Shown: positions 45,360 to 53,943 of the stretch, piece after piece | How positions within the stretch are numbered: the stretch's first letter is position 1 | How the letters are laid out: the number at the start of each line of letters is the position of its first letter | Origin: Paenibacillus oryzisoli | Lineage (GTDB): Bacteria > Bacillota > Bacilli > Paenibacillales > NBRC-103111 | Length of the DNA: 64,000 nucleotides | Assembly (NCBI RefSeq): GCF_001653565.1 | Contig: NZ_LYPB01000072.1 | Location: 121,543 to 185,542, forward strand | Direction of reading: 5' to 3' | Notes under the pieces: generated by a model | The model's database searches: none | What the model was told of the DNA's origin: nothing | Seen by the model: the letters and a program-made list of their open reading frames with translations, nothing else | Program-made: the position numbers and the translations under genes

Positions 45360-46391
45360 ATGAAATATGTGCATTTGGATTCGGTGGAGGCTGGCCACTA
45401 CCTGGGACGCACGATATATGCCAGCAATGGAGCTATTTTGCTATCTGAGGATGTGCAGCTAACCGTATTTATGATTAATACACTGAATCGCATTGGTGTG
45501 ACGATGATTTACATCAAAGACCCGAACCTGGCCGATGTAGAAGTTCCGGAGATCCTGTCGGACGAAACGAAGCGGCTTGTGATGACCCAGATGGGGCAGA
45601 CGTTCGCAGCGATTCAGTCGGGCAAAGAGTTCAACTCGCGCAACGTCAGCTTGTCGATCAACACACTATTAGATGAAATTATGAAGAATCGTGATGTCCT
45701 CGTACAACTGAGCGATATCCGGACACAGGACAATCAAATGTACATCCATGCGATGAACGTGTGTATGATGTCCGTGCTCATCGGGATGAATATGGGGATG
45801 AATGCGACGCAATTGAAAGATCTGGCCATGGGGGCCTTGCTCCACGATATCGGCAAAGTGGAGCTGCTCACAGACGACGAATCCGATGATCCGAGGCGGC
45901 ACCATACGTGGCGTGGATTTGAGCTCCTGAAGAGTAAGCGTGAGTTTAATCTGCTCATAGCCCATGTTGCCTTCCAGCATCATGAGACATTGAATGGAGA
46001 AGGCGTTCCGAGAGGAATTACGGGCGAAGAAATTCATCTCTATGCCAAAATAACCGCCGTCGCTAACATGTACGACAACTTGTTGTTTGATATGTCTGCA
46101 GGACGCCGTAAACTGCCGCATGAAGCTTGTGAGTATATGCTGGCGCTGGCGGAGACGAAGCTAGACTTGGATGTGTTGATTCAATTTATGAAAATTGTCT
46201 CGATTTATCCGACAGGTACTTCGGTTCGGTTGACCAATCGCGAGACTGGCGTTGTCGTCGGACAGCACAGAGGGCTTCCGACTCGCCCGATTATTCGAAT
46301 TGTGAAGCAGGACGCCTCAGATAAATTGCTGGAGATCAAAGAAATCGATCTGGCCAAGGAAACAACTGTTTTCATTGAACAAGTTCTTTAA
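45360..46391 (+). CDS. HD-GYP-like phosphodiesterase, degenerate GYP motif
   Basis: 343 residues from the ATG at 45360 (GTGGAGTG upstream). An N-terminal ~110-residue domain precedes an HD domain: LLHDIGKVEL is intact, and HHETLNGEGVPRG stands where HD-GYP proteins have HHE..DGxGYP. The first HD half is therefore intact but the GYP motif is changed to GVP, with N in place of D. It may hydrolyse cyclic di-GMP weakly, or act on another nucleotide, or only bind it. Confidence 0.87.
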   Translation: MKYVHLDSVEAGHYLGRTIYASNGAILLSEDVQLTVFMINTLNRIGVTMIYIKDPNLADVEVPEILSDETKRLVMTQMGQTFAAIQSGKEFNSRNVSLSINTLLDEIMKNRDVLVQLSDIRTQDNQMYIHAMNVCMMSVLIGMNMGMNATQLKDLAMGALLHDIGKVELLTDDESDDPRRHHTWRGFELLKSKREFNLLIAHVAFQHHETLNGEGVPRGITGEEIHLYAKITAVANMYDNLLFDMSAGRRKLPHEACEYMLALAETKLDLDVLIQFMKIVSIYPTGTSVRLTNRETGVVVGQHRGLPTRPIIRIVKQDASDKLLEIKEIDLAKETTVFIEQVL

Positions 46392-46439
46392 AATATAGGA
46401 ATATATGTTTCACTCGATAAATCGGCTATATTTCTCCAT

Positions 46440-46482
46440 AAACGCACTCGTCCTTAATGGACGATGCAGTCGTTTATTTTGT
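46440..46482 (+). terminator. Terminator after the HD-GYP-like gene
   Basis: AAACG..ACT..GTCC / GGAC..AGT..CGTTT interrupted stem followed by ATTTTGTTT. Confidence 0.7.
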
Positions 46483-46512
46483 TTGTAAACCGTGGAACAG
46501 TAATGATATGAT
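46483..46512 (+). promoter_or_regulatory. Probable promoter of the YneF-like gene
   Basis: TTGTAA at 46483-46488, 18-bp spacer, TATGAT at 46507-46512. Confidence 0.5.
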
Positions 46513-46560
46513 AGAACAAGCATTCTATTCTAAACTTTGTACAAGCAGGGGGCACAGATT

Positions 46561-46782
46561 ATGTGGAGTTATCTTATTCCCATTCTCACATTGATTGTTG
46601 GTTTGGTCGGCGGTTTCTTTATTGGTGTATTCTATCTGAAGAGACAGCTGGAATCCATGCAGAACAATCCTGAGATGCTAGCCAAAATGGCGAAGCAAAT
46701 GGGTTACAACATGAATAAACAACAATTGAATAAAGCACAACAAATGATGAAAAATCAAAATTTCAATCAAAAACGGAAGTAA
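46561..46782 (+). CDS. yneF: UPF0154 (YneF) small membrane protein
   Basis: 73 residues from the ATG at 46561, preceded by AGCAGGGGGC. A single N-terminal membrane helix with a G-rich face (TLIVGLVGGFFIGVFYLKRQ) is followed by a Met, Asn, Gln, Lys-rich cytoplasmic tail (MLAKMAKQMGYNMNKQQLNKAQQMMK). Length and pattern match YneF of B. subtilis, whose function is unknown. Confidence 0.87.
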   Translation: MWSYLIPILTLIVGLVGGFFIGVFYLKRQLESMQNNPEMLAKMAKQMGYNMNKQQLNKAQQMMKNQNFNQKRK

Positions 46783-46826
46783 AATACATTCTTAATTTTA
46801 AGAACTAGGGTGGAGTGATAGAGAAG

Positions 46827-47414
46827 ATGGCATCCATCGATTATAAAAACGGTCTAGTCGCGGAGAATCGCGAGCAGATTGAAAGTCATGTCCGTGAAAT
46901 TTTGCGACTGATTGGTGAAGATGTAGATCGGGAAGGGCTTCTAGATACGCCAGCTCGTGTAACGCGTATGTATGAAGAAATTTTTGCAGGGTATGCAGCA
47001 GATCCTCGCGAAGTGCTCGGCGTTACGTTTGATGAACAGCATGAAGAGCTTGTTATTATCAAAGATATCGTGTATTACAGCCAGTGTGAGCACCATATGG
47101 CACCTTTCTTCGGCAAAGTTCATGTGGGTTACTTACCAAGCGGTAAAGTGGCTGGTCTCAGCAAATTTGCTCGTTTGGTTGATGTGGTTACACGCAAGTT
47201 GCAGGTGCAAGAACGGATTACCTCTGAAATTGCTGATATCTTATTCGATGTACTTAAGCCGCATGGCGTCATGGTTGTCGTTGAAGGTGAGCATATGTGC
47301 ATGTGCGCAAGAGGTGTGAAGAAATACGGCAGTCAAACCGTAACATCGGCTGTGCGCGGATCCTTCCGTAAGGATGCAACACTGCGTTCGGAATTTCTAT
47401 CCTTATTAAAATAA
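46827..47414 (+). CDS. folE: GTP cyclohydrolase I
   Basis: First step of tetrahydrofolate biosynthesis, GTP to 7,8-dihydroneopterin triphosphate. 195 residues from the ATG at 46827. Zinc ligands are C87 and H90 in YYSQCEHHMAPF and C158 in GEHMCMCARG. Substrate blocks LLDTPARVTRMYEE and GLSKFARLVDV are intact. GGTGGAG lies 12 bp upstream, and an in-frame GTG at 46815 is less likely. Confidence 0.96.
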   Translation: MASIDYKNGLVAENREQIESHVREILRLIGEDVDREGLLDTPARVTRMYEEIFAGYAADPREVLGVTFDEQHEELVIIKDIVYYSQCEHHMAPFFGKVHVGYLPSGKVAGLSKFARLVDVVTRKLQVQERITSEIADILFDVLKPHGVMVVVEGEHMCMCARGVKKYGSQTVTSAVRGSFRKDATLRSEFLSLLK

Positions 47415-47424
47415 GAAGAGAACC

Positions 47425-47472
47425 GGGGAATGTGCATGAAGACAATGGTCTTGTGCATCATTCCCTTTTTTT
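47425..47472 (+). terminator. Terminator after folE
   Basis: GGGAATG..GCA / TGC..CATTCCC stem followed by seven T. The remaining 200 bp to the next gene shows no clear signal. Confidence 0.8.
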
Positions 47473-47674
47473 AAATGTGCATCAGGTTAGACTTGTTGGG
47501 GGATGGAGAATATAGTATTCTTTTTTAAATATAATCCTTCTGCATCAGGGGGTCGGATGGTGACTATTGTACATGCTCTCGCATAAACTGTTAGCAGTGT
47601 GTGCAATCGTTTGAGGGGCAGAATACATGTGAGATCGGCGCCTTACGCGCATGAGGGCTAGAGGAGGCAAACAT

Positions 47675-49000
47675 ATGAACAACATACGGAAATATCGGCC
47701 TGGTGAGGCAGCTTCCTCGAAATGGAGTGAAGAACGAGATGAATTTGAACGGGATTACGCAAGATTGATTCAGTCACCGACCTTTCGGCGTTTACAGGGC
47801 AAATCTCAGGTGTTCGGAGCAGGCTCTGGCGATTACTATAGGACACGTCTAACGCACTCCTTGGAGGTTGCACAGATCGCACGGGAAGTGGCGAAGCGTT
47901 TAGAGCGGACGAATCCCTTTTTGAGCAAAAGAGAACATCCAGGCCTGATCATCGATCCGACCGTGGTCGAGTGTGCATCCATTGCGCATGACTTCGGTCA
48001 TCCGCCTTTCGGACATAAGGGTGAAGAGGTACTCAATCATATCCTCTTGAAGGATCACGGCTTGAAATATGAGGGCAACGCGCAAAACTTCCGTATCCTC
48101 ATGTTTCTGGAAAAACGAGCGGGCAGCGAGAGTGGCCTAGATCTGACGGCAGCTGTGCTTCTCGGCATCAATAAGTATCCTTTTCTAATTGAAGAAGAGG
48201 GGCGCTTGAAGGGTGTTTACGGGGCAGAGTGGGACGTTATTCAGGAGCTGCGGGACATCTGGAAGATGCCTGCGGGTTGTTCCACGCTGGAAGCACAATT
48301 GATGGACCTGTGCGATGATATTGCGTATTCTACGCATGATATCGAGGATGGCATTCGGGCAGGCAAAATTCAAATGAACGCTACCTTTTTCGAGGATCAG
48401 CGCTTAATTCGACATCTCGTGATGGAGATATTGAATGATCCCAACCAGCACAAGTTCGGGTGGGAGCAAGTCGATATCGAACAGATGGTGCGCCGCGTGC
48501 TGCACGATTATTTGGAGCAATGGGAGCTCATATTCGCCGAATGCAACCGTGAGGAATCACGGACGCGCAGAGAGATGAAGGCTCGCTGGGTCAGCTCTTT
48601 TGCTTCGCGGCTGGATATTATCGACGACACGGATCGTGGCTGGAAGAAGGTCGCCCTCGTCAGAGACGGCGTAGAGGACATGGATCTGCTGCGGACGATG
48701 GAAATCCTCAAGAAATTAGCGTGGGTCACGCTGATCAAGGATTTCCGCGTGCTGCGCCTGCAGAAGCGCAGCGAAATCATCGTCGAGCGCCTCTGGGACA
48801 GCTTCATCCATAAGGATAAAGGACAATGGATTATCCCGCCCGACTGGATTGACAGCTACGAGCGACGCAGCATCAACAGCAATTGGAGCTGGCCGCGCTT
48901 CGTCGCGGATTACATCTCGGGCATGACCGACGCCTACGCCGAGAAGGTGTATGCGGAGCTGTTCGCGAGTAAATCGGGCTCGATTTATGAGATGGATTGA
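47675..49000 (+). CDS. dgt: dGTP triphosphohydrolase-like HD protein
   Basis: 441 residues from the ATG at 47675, which follows AGAGGAGG at 47660-47667; the upstream ATG at 47651 has no RBS. HD-domain residues are H61 in RTRLTHSLEVAQIAREV and H105-D106 in IAHDFGHPPFGHKGEEVLN, then DLCDDIAYSTHDIEDG, the standard dGTPase series. Such enzymes hydrolyse dGTP (or dNTPs) to nucleoside and triphosphate, controlling dNTP pools. Cytoplasmic, single gene. Confidence 0.92.
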   Translation: MNNIRKYRPGEAASSKWSEERDEFERDYARLIQSPTFRRLQGKSQVFGAGSGDYYRTRLTHSLEVAQIAREVAKRLERTNPFLSKREHPGLIIDPTVVECASIAHDFGHPPFGHKGEEVLNHILLKDHGLKYEGNAQNFRILMFLEKRAGSESGLDLTAAVLLGINKYPFLIEEEGRLKGVYGAEWDVIQELRDIWKMPAGCSTLEAQLMDLCDDIAYSTHDIEDGIRAGKIQMNATFFEDQRLIRHLVMEILNDPNQHKFGWEQVDIEQMVRRVLHDYLEQWELIFAECNREESRTRREMKARWVSSFASRLDIIDDTDRGWKKVALVRDGVEDMDLLRTMEILKKLAWVTLIKDFRVLRLQKRSEIIVERLWDSFIHKDKGQWIIPPDWIDSYERRSINSNWSWPRFVADYISGMTDAYAEKVYAELFASKSGSIYEMD

Positions 49001-49004
49001 GAAG

Positions 49005-49086
49005 TGTGAGTAGCTGTAAGTAACTGTGAGTGACTGTGAGTGACTATGAGTGACTATGAGTGACTATAGGTAACTGTAGGTAACTA
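49005..49086. repeat. 10-bp tandem repeat (CTATGAGTGA)
   Basis: About eight copies of a 10-bp unit, five nearly identical, directly downstream of the dgt stop. Start of a 1.2-kb gene-free repeat nest. Confidence 0.85.
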
Positions 49087-49156
49087 ACTGCGGGTACACC
49101 TTCCGGGCGATTTATAAGCCAGTTATCAACCTCCCTCTACCGCTGGCGCTAGTGAG

Positions 49157-49354
49157 AACGCGAATAACTGGATTTTATACAGCTAATTTGGGCTGTTTAG
49201 GCACCTTTTAGATGAATAGATGGATTTCCTGTAGTTAATTTGATGGTTATAACGGGAAATAGCGAAAAGTGCAGCATTTAGCTGTACTTTTTCCATTTAA
49301 ATTGGAAAATCAACGAAATAAGCTGGAAATAGCTGTAGGTTTTCCAGTTAAGTT
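49157..49354 (+). repeat. 198-bp dispersed repeat, copy 1
   Basis: Matches 49885-50082 over its full 198 bp with only about five differences. Begins AACGCGAATAACTGGATTTT and ends GGTTTTCCAGTTAAGTT. Contains several short imperfect dyads of the TAACTG..ACAGTTA kind. Non-coding. Confidence 0.92.
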
Positions 49355-49437
49355 CGTTGCAACAGAGTTGAGTGGTACTGGTGATTAAGTGGAGAGCGCA
49401 CAATGCCCAAGTGCAGGATCCCAAGATCCCAGATTCA

Positions 49438-49467
49438 AAGATCTAAGATCTAAGATCTAAGATCTCA
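49438..49467. repeat. 7-bp tandem repeat (AAGATCT)
   Basis: Four perfect copies of AAGATCT in a row, with diverged copies just upstream (CAAGATCCC). Confidence 0.8.
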
Positions 49468-49579
49468 AGAGCTAAGCTACTTAAACTACTATCCACAATG
49501 ACTGCAACAGACAGCGGCCACCAGACATTCTTCAACTATTACCTAACATAAGCCAGCAATCAACATACCCAGCCTCGAG

Positions 49580-49800
49580 CATCAGTCAGCAACCAAGTAA
49601 CATAACCAGACTCAAATAGCAGTCAGCAGTAGAGTAACATAACCAGCCCCAAGCAACAGTCAGCAGCCAAGTAACAAAAACGAGCCACAAGCATTGATTA
49701 CCAGCCAAGTACCATAAACCATACCAACAGTAGTCATCCAGCCAAGTACCATAACCAGCCCAAAGCAACAGTCAGCATCCAAGTATCATAAACCGCCACC
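49580..49800. repeat. 37-bp degenerate tandem repeat
   Basis: Six units; the CCAAGTA landmark or its equivalent lies at 49593, 49630, 49667, 49705, 49742 and 49779 (steps of 37-38 bp). The units are contiguous and all diverge together, so this is not a repeat-spacer array. Confidence 0.85.
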
Positions 49801-49884
49801 AAACAAGTAGCTATTTTATCTTTCAGGTCCTCACGTGCCAGTACCAGCAGCATGGCAAGCAAAATCGGCGCGAGCCTCACCGCC

Positions 49885-50082
49885 AACGCGAATAACTGGA
49901 TTTTATACAGCTAATTTGGGCTGTTTTGGCACCCTTTAGATGAATAGATGGATTTCCTGTAGTTAATTTGATGGTTATAACGGGAAATAGCGAATAGTGC
50001 AGCATTTAGCTGTACTTTTCCCATTTAAATTGGAAAATCAACGAAATAAGCTGGAAATAGCTGTAGGTTTTCCAGTTAAGTT
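49885..50082 (+). repeat. 198-bp dispersed repeat, copy 2
   Basis: Near-identical direct repeat of 49157-49354, 728 bp away. The high identity of a non-coding pair implies recent duplication or gene conversion. Confidence 0.92.
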
Positions 50083-50184
50083 GCGACGCAGGAGGATTGG
50101 GTTGAGAGGATTGCTGATTTTGGAGTAGAAGGGTAGGCGCGGGCTTACGTCTTATTCGTCTGGGCATGCAAGCGGGCAAAACGG

Positions 50185-50213
50185 CAAAAAAATACCGACC
50201 TCATCAGAGGTCG
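50185..50213 (-). terminator. Terminator of the minus-strand hydrolase gene
   Basis: On the minus strand CGACCTC-TGAT-GAGGTCG followed by GTATTTTTTT; it begins 4 bp past the stop. Confidence 0.88.
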
Positions 50214-50216
50214 ATT

Positions 50217-51245
50217 TTATAGGGAGGAGGGAATACCAGCGTTAACGTGCTCGGATGTGGCCAATGGTTCAATACTGTTAAGGAAGTCCATTGTGCGGGT
50301 CACATACGTTTTGGGCTCAGCACGATACAGAAGTTCATGCTGTGCATTAGGGAGAATCCATAGCTTAGAGGCGGTGTTGTGCTGCTGCTTGAACATGGCC
50401 TCGACGAGAACATGAGGTGCTTTGTTATCATTGGTGCCATGAATCATGAAGATCGGCATCTCATAGGATGTTGTTGTCACCTTGGTAAAGGGCACGTCAT
50501 GCAAGCTCACGCCATTCAGTATTGGGAAGAATAAACGAACAAGCGGTAGAGAAGGGTACTTTGGCAAACGCACGACTTGATTCATATTTTGATAAAGGGT
50601 GTCCGAGTTCAGTAGAAAGGTGCTGTCTAGGATCATCCCTGAAATATCTCCGTTTTGTTGCAGAGCTGTCTGTAAGGCAGTACCTGCCCCCATAGAGAAG
50701 CCCCAAATAAAGATCGAACCGCCAGTAGACTGTTTGACGTAATCGATGGCCCCAAGCAGTTCCTGGGATTCCTGAACGCCGCCGGTCATGAGGCGACTAC
50801 TCGTAGGATTCACATAGCCATAGTCAAACATGAGAACGTTGTATTGCTTTTTATGAAGCTCGCGGGCCAAGGTGTATAAAGGCACCCATTCTTCTTCACG
50901 ATTACCACCATAGCCATGTGAGAAAATGACCGTTTTACTCGAGCTAGCAGCCGGGATGAACCAACCATCTAAGTTGGATGCACCATTGTGACTGGGGAAG
51001 GAGATGTTCGTGTATGGAAGTCGGACAGCTTTCATCGGATTCGAATGCAGAGGCTCAATATGTGGTCTAGCCAAGGTCCAAGCAATGTAAGCGTGGAAGA
51101 TAAGAACAACGGACGTACATACAATCAATAAGGCCAAAAGAGTCGTAACAATGAGCTTTCTTCTACGTAGAAATGGTTGTGTAATAACCTGATCAAGTGT
51201 GGGCTGAAGCGATCCTGCAACAGGGTTTAGAGTAGTTGTAGACAT
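50217..51245 (-). CDS. Membrane-anchored alpha/beta hydrolase
   Basis: 342 residues with one N-terminal membrane helix (about 31-51) and the rest outside. Alpha/beta hydrolase fold: FSHGYGGNREEEW near 108-120, nucleophile S184 in WGFSMGAGTAL, Asp in MIHGTNDNKAPH, and His in PNAQHELLY. Resembles YfhR/BEM46-like and S33-type hydrolases; substrate unknown. GGAGGGAGG lies 8 bp before the ATG on the minus strand. It is the last chromosomal gene before the mobile element; the 335-bp gap between them holds no tRNA. Confidence 0.88.
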   Translation of the reverse strand: MSTTTLNPVAGSLQPTLDQVITQPFLRRRKLIVTTLLALLIVCTSVVLIFHAYIAWTLARPHIEPLHSNPMKAVRLPYTNISFPSHNGASNLDGWFIPAASSSKTVIFSHGYGGNREEEWVPLYTLARELHKKQYNVLMFDYGYVNPTSSRLMTGGVQESQELLGAIDYVKQSTGGSIFIWGFSMGAGTALQTALQQNGDISGMILDSTFLLNSDTLYQNMNQVVRLPKYPSLPLVRLFFPILNGVSLHDVPFTKVTTTSYEMPIFMIHGTNDNKAPHVLVEAMFKQQHNTASKLWILPNAQHELLYRAEPKTYVTRTMDFLNSIEPLATSEHVNAGIPSSL

Positions 51246-51580
51246 CTGATAAGCCTCCCTCCATGAAGATGTGTGTATGTGAAATGCTGCTAGGTAGTGT
51301 GAAACATGAGTGGGAGGTTTAATTGTTTAAATATTCTGATAAGTGTTGTTGTACTTTAATATTATTCTGAATGCGCTTACAAGTCAATGTGGATGCGGCA
51401 TTTGTAAGCCTACTGTAACGGTCCTGTAATAATGGGAAAAAGAGATGTTCGACCTTTACGGTTCCATCTTGTTTCGTTATACTGGACATAACTTAGAATG
51501 TTATATAAACCCTTGTATATCAAGGGATTTTTTTATGGGGAAAATTATTTACCCACATTTTGCCCACATAGGGCCTCTGA

Positions 51581-52795
51581 TTAAAGGCTTCTCATGAGTT
51601 CAGCGAACTTTTGGGAAGCCTCTTTTTTCTTAGACTTTGTTACATGAAGATAGACGCTTTTTGTTACTGAGTCATTATTGTGACCTAGTCGATCCATTAT
51701 TGTTTCTAGTGCTACTCCGGCCTCAGCAAGAAGTGAGGTATGCGTATGCCTTAGCGAATGGGGAGTTAAAGATTCATTGAGATTTGATAATTTTAGTAGT
51801 CTCTTCATTCGATCTCTTACGTTAATGCTGATTTCAGGATAGCCAGGATATCGACTAGCGTTGGCAAATACAAAATCATTATCGTAGTATTTATTACGGT
51901 GCTTCATACGAATCAGTTTTTGCCATGATCTATGTTTATCTAGTTCAGCAATCACTGCAGATTCAACCTCAATTATTCGAATAGACTTAATTGTTTTTGG
52001 CGTTAATAATTTATAATCCTTAACGTTTCCATCTCCATGATATACCGTTTTTGTGATGCTAATTGTATGCTCATTAAAGTCTATGTCTTTCCATTTCAGG
52101 GCACAAAGCTCACCTACTCTCATACCCGTATAAGCCAATGTAATGAAAATGGGGTAATCACGATCTAGGCCGTCTTCAATGGCAGTTTTAAGGAAAGTTC
52201 TCAATTCATTTTTTTCGAGAAACTTCGGTAATTTTTCTTCTCGTTCAAGTTCTTCAACGGTTTGTTGTGTCTTCGGTAACTCAGCGTATTCAGTTGGATC
52301 TCGTTTAATAATGCCTTTTTCTACCGCTTTTTTGAAAATCATACTGCCTGTTGCATGAATGCCAGATAAGCTACTATCTGCACTGCCGGCGAATTTTAAA
52401 GCATTTAATATATTTTGATACATCCCAGTAGTAATATCTTTCATTTTGATTCGAGCCAGATAACATTTTAGTTTTTTTAGAGCAAAACTTCTTGCTCTAA
52501 TCGTACTTGGCTTCACTTTTCCGCTAAGTTGATAAGTTTCTAACCATGTTTTGGAGAATTCGTCGAACGTAATATCCTTTCCCTCAACAAAATTTCCTTG
52601 TATTAATTCAGTGTGTATCTGTTTGGCAGCAGCCTCAGCCTCAGCCTTTGTTGCAAATCCACCCTTTTCTCGTTGTCGGCGCTCGCCAGTTTTAGGATCC
52701 GGACCGATATCAAATCGGAAATACCACTTAGCCCCACAGGTACATTTTTTCTTTTTACACGTGCAGCCGCGGCGACGAAAAGAACCTATTGCCAT
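51581..52795 (-). CDS. int: Tyrosine-family site-specific integrase
   Basis: 404 residues. An N-terminal arm-binding domain has a CxC-x4-CxC cysteine set (C11, C13, C18, C20; probable zinc site). An SAM-like core-binding domain follows (about 75-165), then the catalytic domain with R226 (TGMRVGEL), H346 and R349 (HSLRHTH), H372 (LGH) and the nucleophile Y382 (VYLHV). Resembles integrases of Gram-positive phages and ICEs. Its RBS (TAGGAGC) overlaps the stop of the repressor upstream, so both share a transcript. Confidence 0.95.
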   Translation of the reverse strand: MAIGSFRRRGCTCKKKKCTCGAKWYFRFDIGPDPKTGERRQREKGGFATKAEAEAAAKQIHTELIQGNFVEGKDITFDEFSKTWLETYQLSGKVKPSTIRARSFALKKLKCYLARIKMKDITTGMYQNILNALKFAGSADSSLSGIHATGSMIFKKAVEKGIIKRDPTEYAELPKTQQTVEELEREEKLPKFLEKNELRTFLKTAIEDGLDRDYPIFITLAYTGMRVGELCALKWKDIDFNEHTISITKTVYHGDGNVKDYKLLTPKTIKSIRIIEVESAVIAELDKHRSWQKLIRMKHRNKYYDNDFVFANASRYPGYPEISINVRDRMKRLLKLSNLNESLTPHSLRHTHTSLLAEAGVALETIMDRLGHNNDSVTKSVYLHVTKSKKKEASQKFAELMRSL

Positions 52796-52806
52796 ATAGT
52801 TAGCTC

Positions 52807-53478
52807 CTATTCATGAATATCAACTGTTTTAAAATGTCCCATATAGATACCGCATATCTGCACTTGATTGGGTAAGACTTCAATTGCATCAAAGTCCGGA
52901 TTCTCAGGGAGCAGTTGTATTTTGTTAGAACCCTCGGACCATTTCATGCGTTTTAATGTGCCTAATTCATTATCATTTATTAGAGCAGCAACAATCTGTC
53001 CACTATAATCAGCCCATTCGGCTTGTCGCATGTAAACAATATCACCGTCCTCAATACCAATGCTGCTCATGCTGGTGCCCTTCACTTTAAGAGCGTAATT
53101 TGGTTGGGGCTTGTTTAAATAAGGATAGTAAACGTATCCTTCTATATTTTGATTAGCTAAAAGTCCATCCCCAGCACAGATAGTACCAATGAGAGGAATA
53201 GCCTTTGGTAGAGCATCAAATGGGGTGGGAGTAGCGTCAGCAAAACTTGGATCAATCCTGTCTTTTGAAACTTTTAAAGCAAACGCTATCTTTTGTATGT
53301 TACCTGGTACTGCTAAGGATTTTGAATTTAGGTAGTCAGAAATAGTGCTGGTAGGAATCCCAGTCTGTAAACTTAATTCTCTTTGAGTCATTCGATTATC
53401 ATTCAATAATGTTTTTAGATTTTTTGCGATGCTTTCTCTGAGCTTTAATTCAAATTCGGTATGCTTACCTCGTTCCAT
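52807..53478 (-). CDS. LexA/CI-like repressor with S24 autoprotease domain
   Basis: 223 residues. N-terminal XRE helix-turn-helix (about 15-70; MTQRELSLQTGIPTSTISDYLN) and C-terminal S24 peptidase with cleavage site A102-G103 (CAGDG), nucleophile S136 (KGTSMSS) and general base K176. This is the layout of SOS-responsive phage repressors: RecA filaments stimulate self-cleavage and induce the element. TAGGAGC precedes the ATG. It should bind the CCGAAT-type operators just upstream. Confidence 0.94.
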   Translation of the reverse strand: MERGKHTEFELKLRESIAKNLKTLLNDNRMTQRELSLQTGIPTSTISDYLNSKSLAVPGNIQKIAFALKVSKDRIDPSFADATPTPFDALPKAIPLIGTICAGDGLLANQNIEGYVYYPYLNKPQPNYALKVKGTSMSSIGIEDGDIVYMRQAEWADYSGQIVAALINDNELGTLKRMKWSEGSNKIQLLPENPDFDAIEVLPNQVQICGIYMGHFKTVDIHE

Positions 53479-53515
53479 TCTTCATACGCTCCTATAACAG
53501 ACATCTTTTAATTTC

Positions 53516-53596
53516 ATTATATCCGAATAAAACCGAAAAAGAAAGAAAATAATCCGAATTTATTCGGTTGACTATCCGAAAATAATCGGATAAGAT
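53516..53596. promoter_or_regulatory. Genetic switch: divergent promoters with CCGAAT operators
   Basis: Rightward promoter TTGACT (53568-53573), 17-bp spacer, TAAGAT (53591-53596). Leftward -10 TATAAT on the minus strand at 53521-53516. Operators: CCGAATTTATTCGG (53554-53567, perfect 6-bp arms), TATCCGAAAATAATCGGATA (53573-53592, perfect 7-bp arms, covering the rightward spacer and -10), and an incomplete site with CCGAAT at 53523 overlapping the leftward promoter. This is a lambda-type arrangement of three operators. Confidence 0.88.
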
Positions 53597-53638
53597 GGGG
53601 ACATGCATTCGAGAATACATGAAAGGCGGCTATAGTTT

Positions 53639-53908
53639 ATGACGGTTGTTGAGGTTCAAGTTGCAGAAGAGGACATTGCCGGAATGGTTACACTTGAAGC
53701 TGCGAGAGTAAATTGTGGTTATAGTCTCGTCGAGGCTGCTGACCTTTTCGGGATCCATCGAGACACACTTTGGAAATATGAGCAGGATTCTACTCGTGTC
53801 TCAAGAACATTTATGATTAAAGTACAAGAGGTTTATGGATTTAAGCAAAATCAAATTTTTTTTGGCGTTAAATCCGATTTTTTTCGGATAAAAAGGAATG
53901 CTTCATAA
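53639..53908 (+). CDS. Cro-like XRE-family regulator
   Basis: 89 residues, first gene to the right of the switch. Helix-turn-helix at about 25-60 (SLVEAADLFGIHRDTLWKYEQ) with the pattern LEAARVNCGYSLVEAA. GAAAGGCGG lies about 10 bp before the ATG. By position it is the Cro equivalent or an early regulator. Confidence 0.85.
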   Translation: MTVVEVQVAEEDIAGMVTLEAARVNCGYSLVEAADLFGIHRDTLWKYEQDSTRVSRTFMIKVQEVYGFKQNQIFFGVKSDFFRIKRNAS

Positions 53909-53943
53909 CTTAAAAATATTGATAAAAGTAAAGGAGGTAGCAA

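Noticed and set aside
49580..49800. CRISPR-like array with a 37-bp period
   Set aside because: The units are contiguous and diverge along their whole length; there is no constant repeat alternating with unique spacers, and no cas genes are nearby.
51480..51580. tRNA or tmRNA 3' end as integration site
   Set aside because: No acceptor stem, T-arm consensus or CCA end can be found; only a short hairpin with T-run is present.
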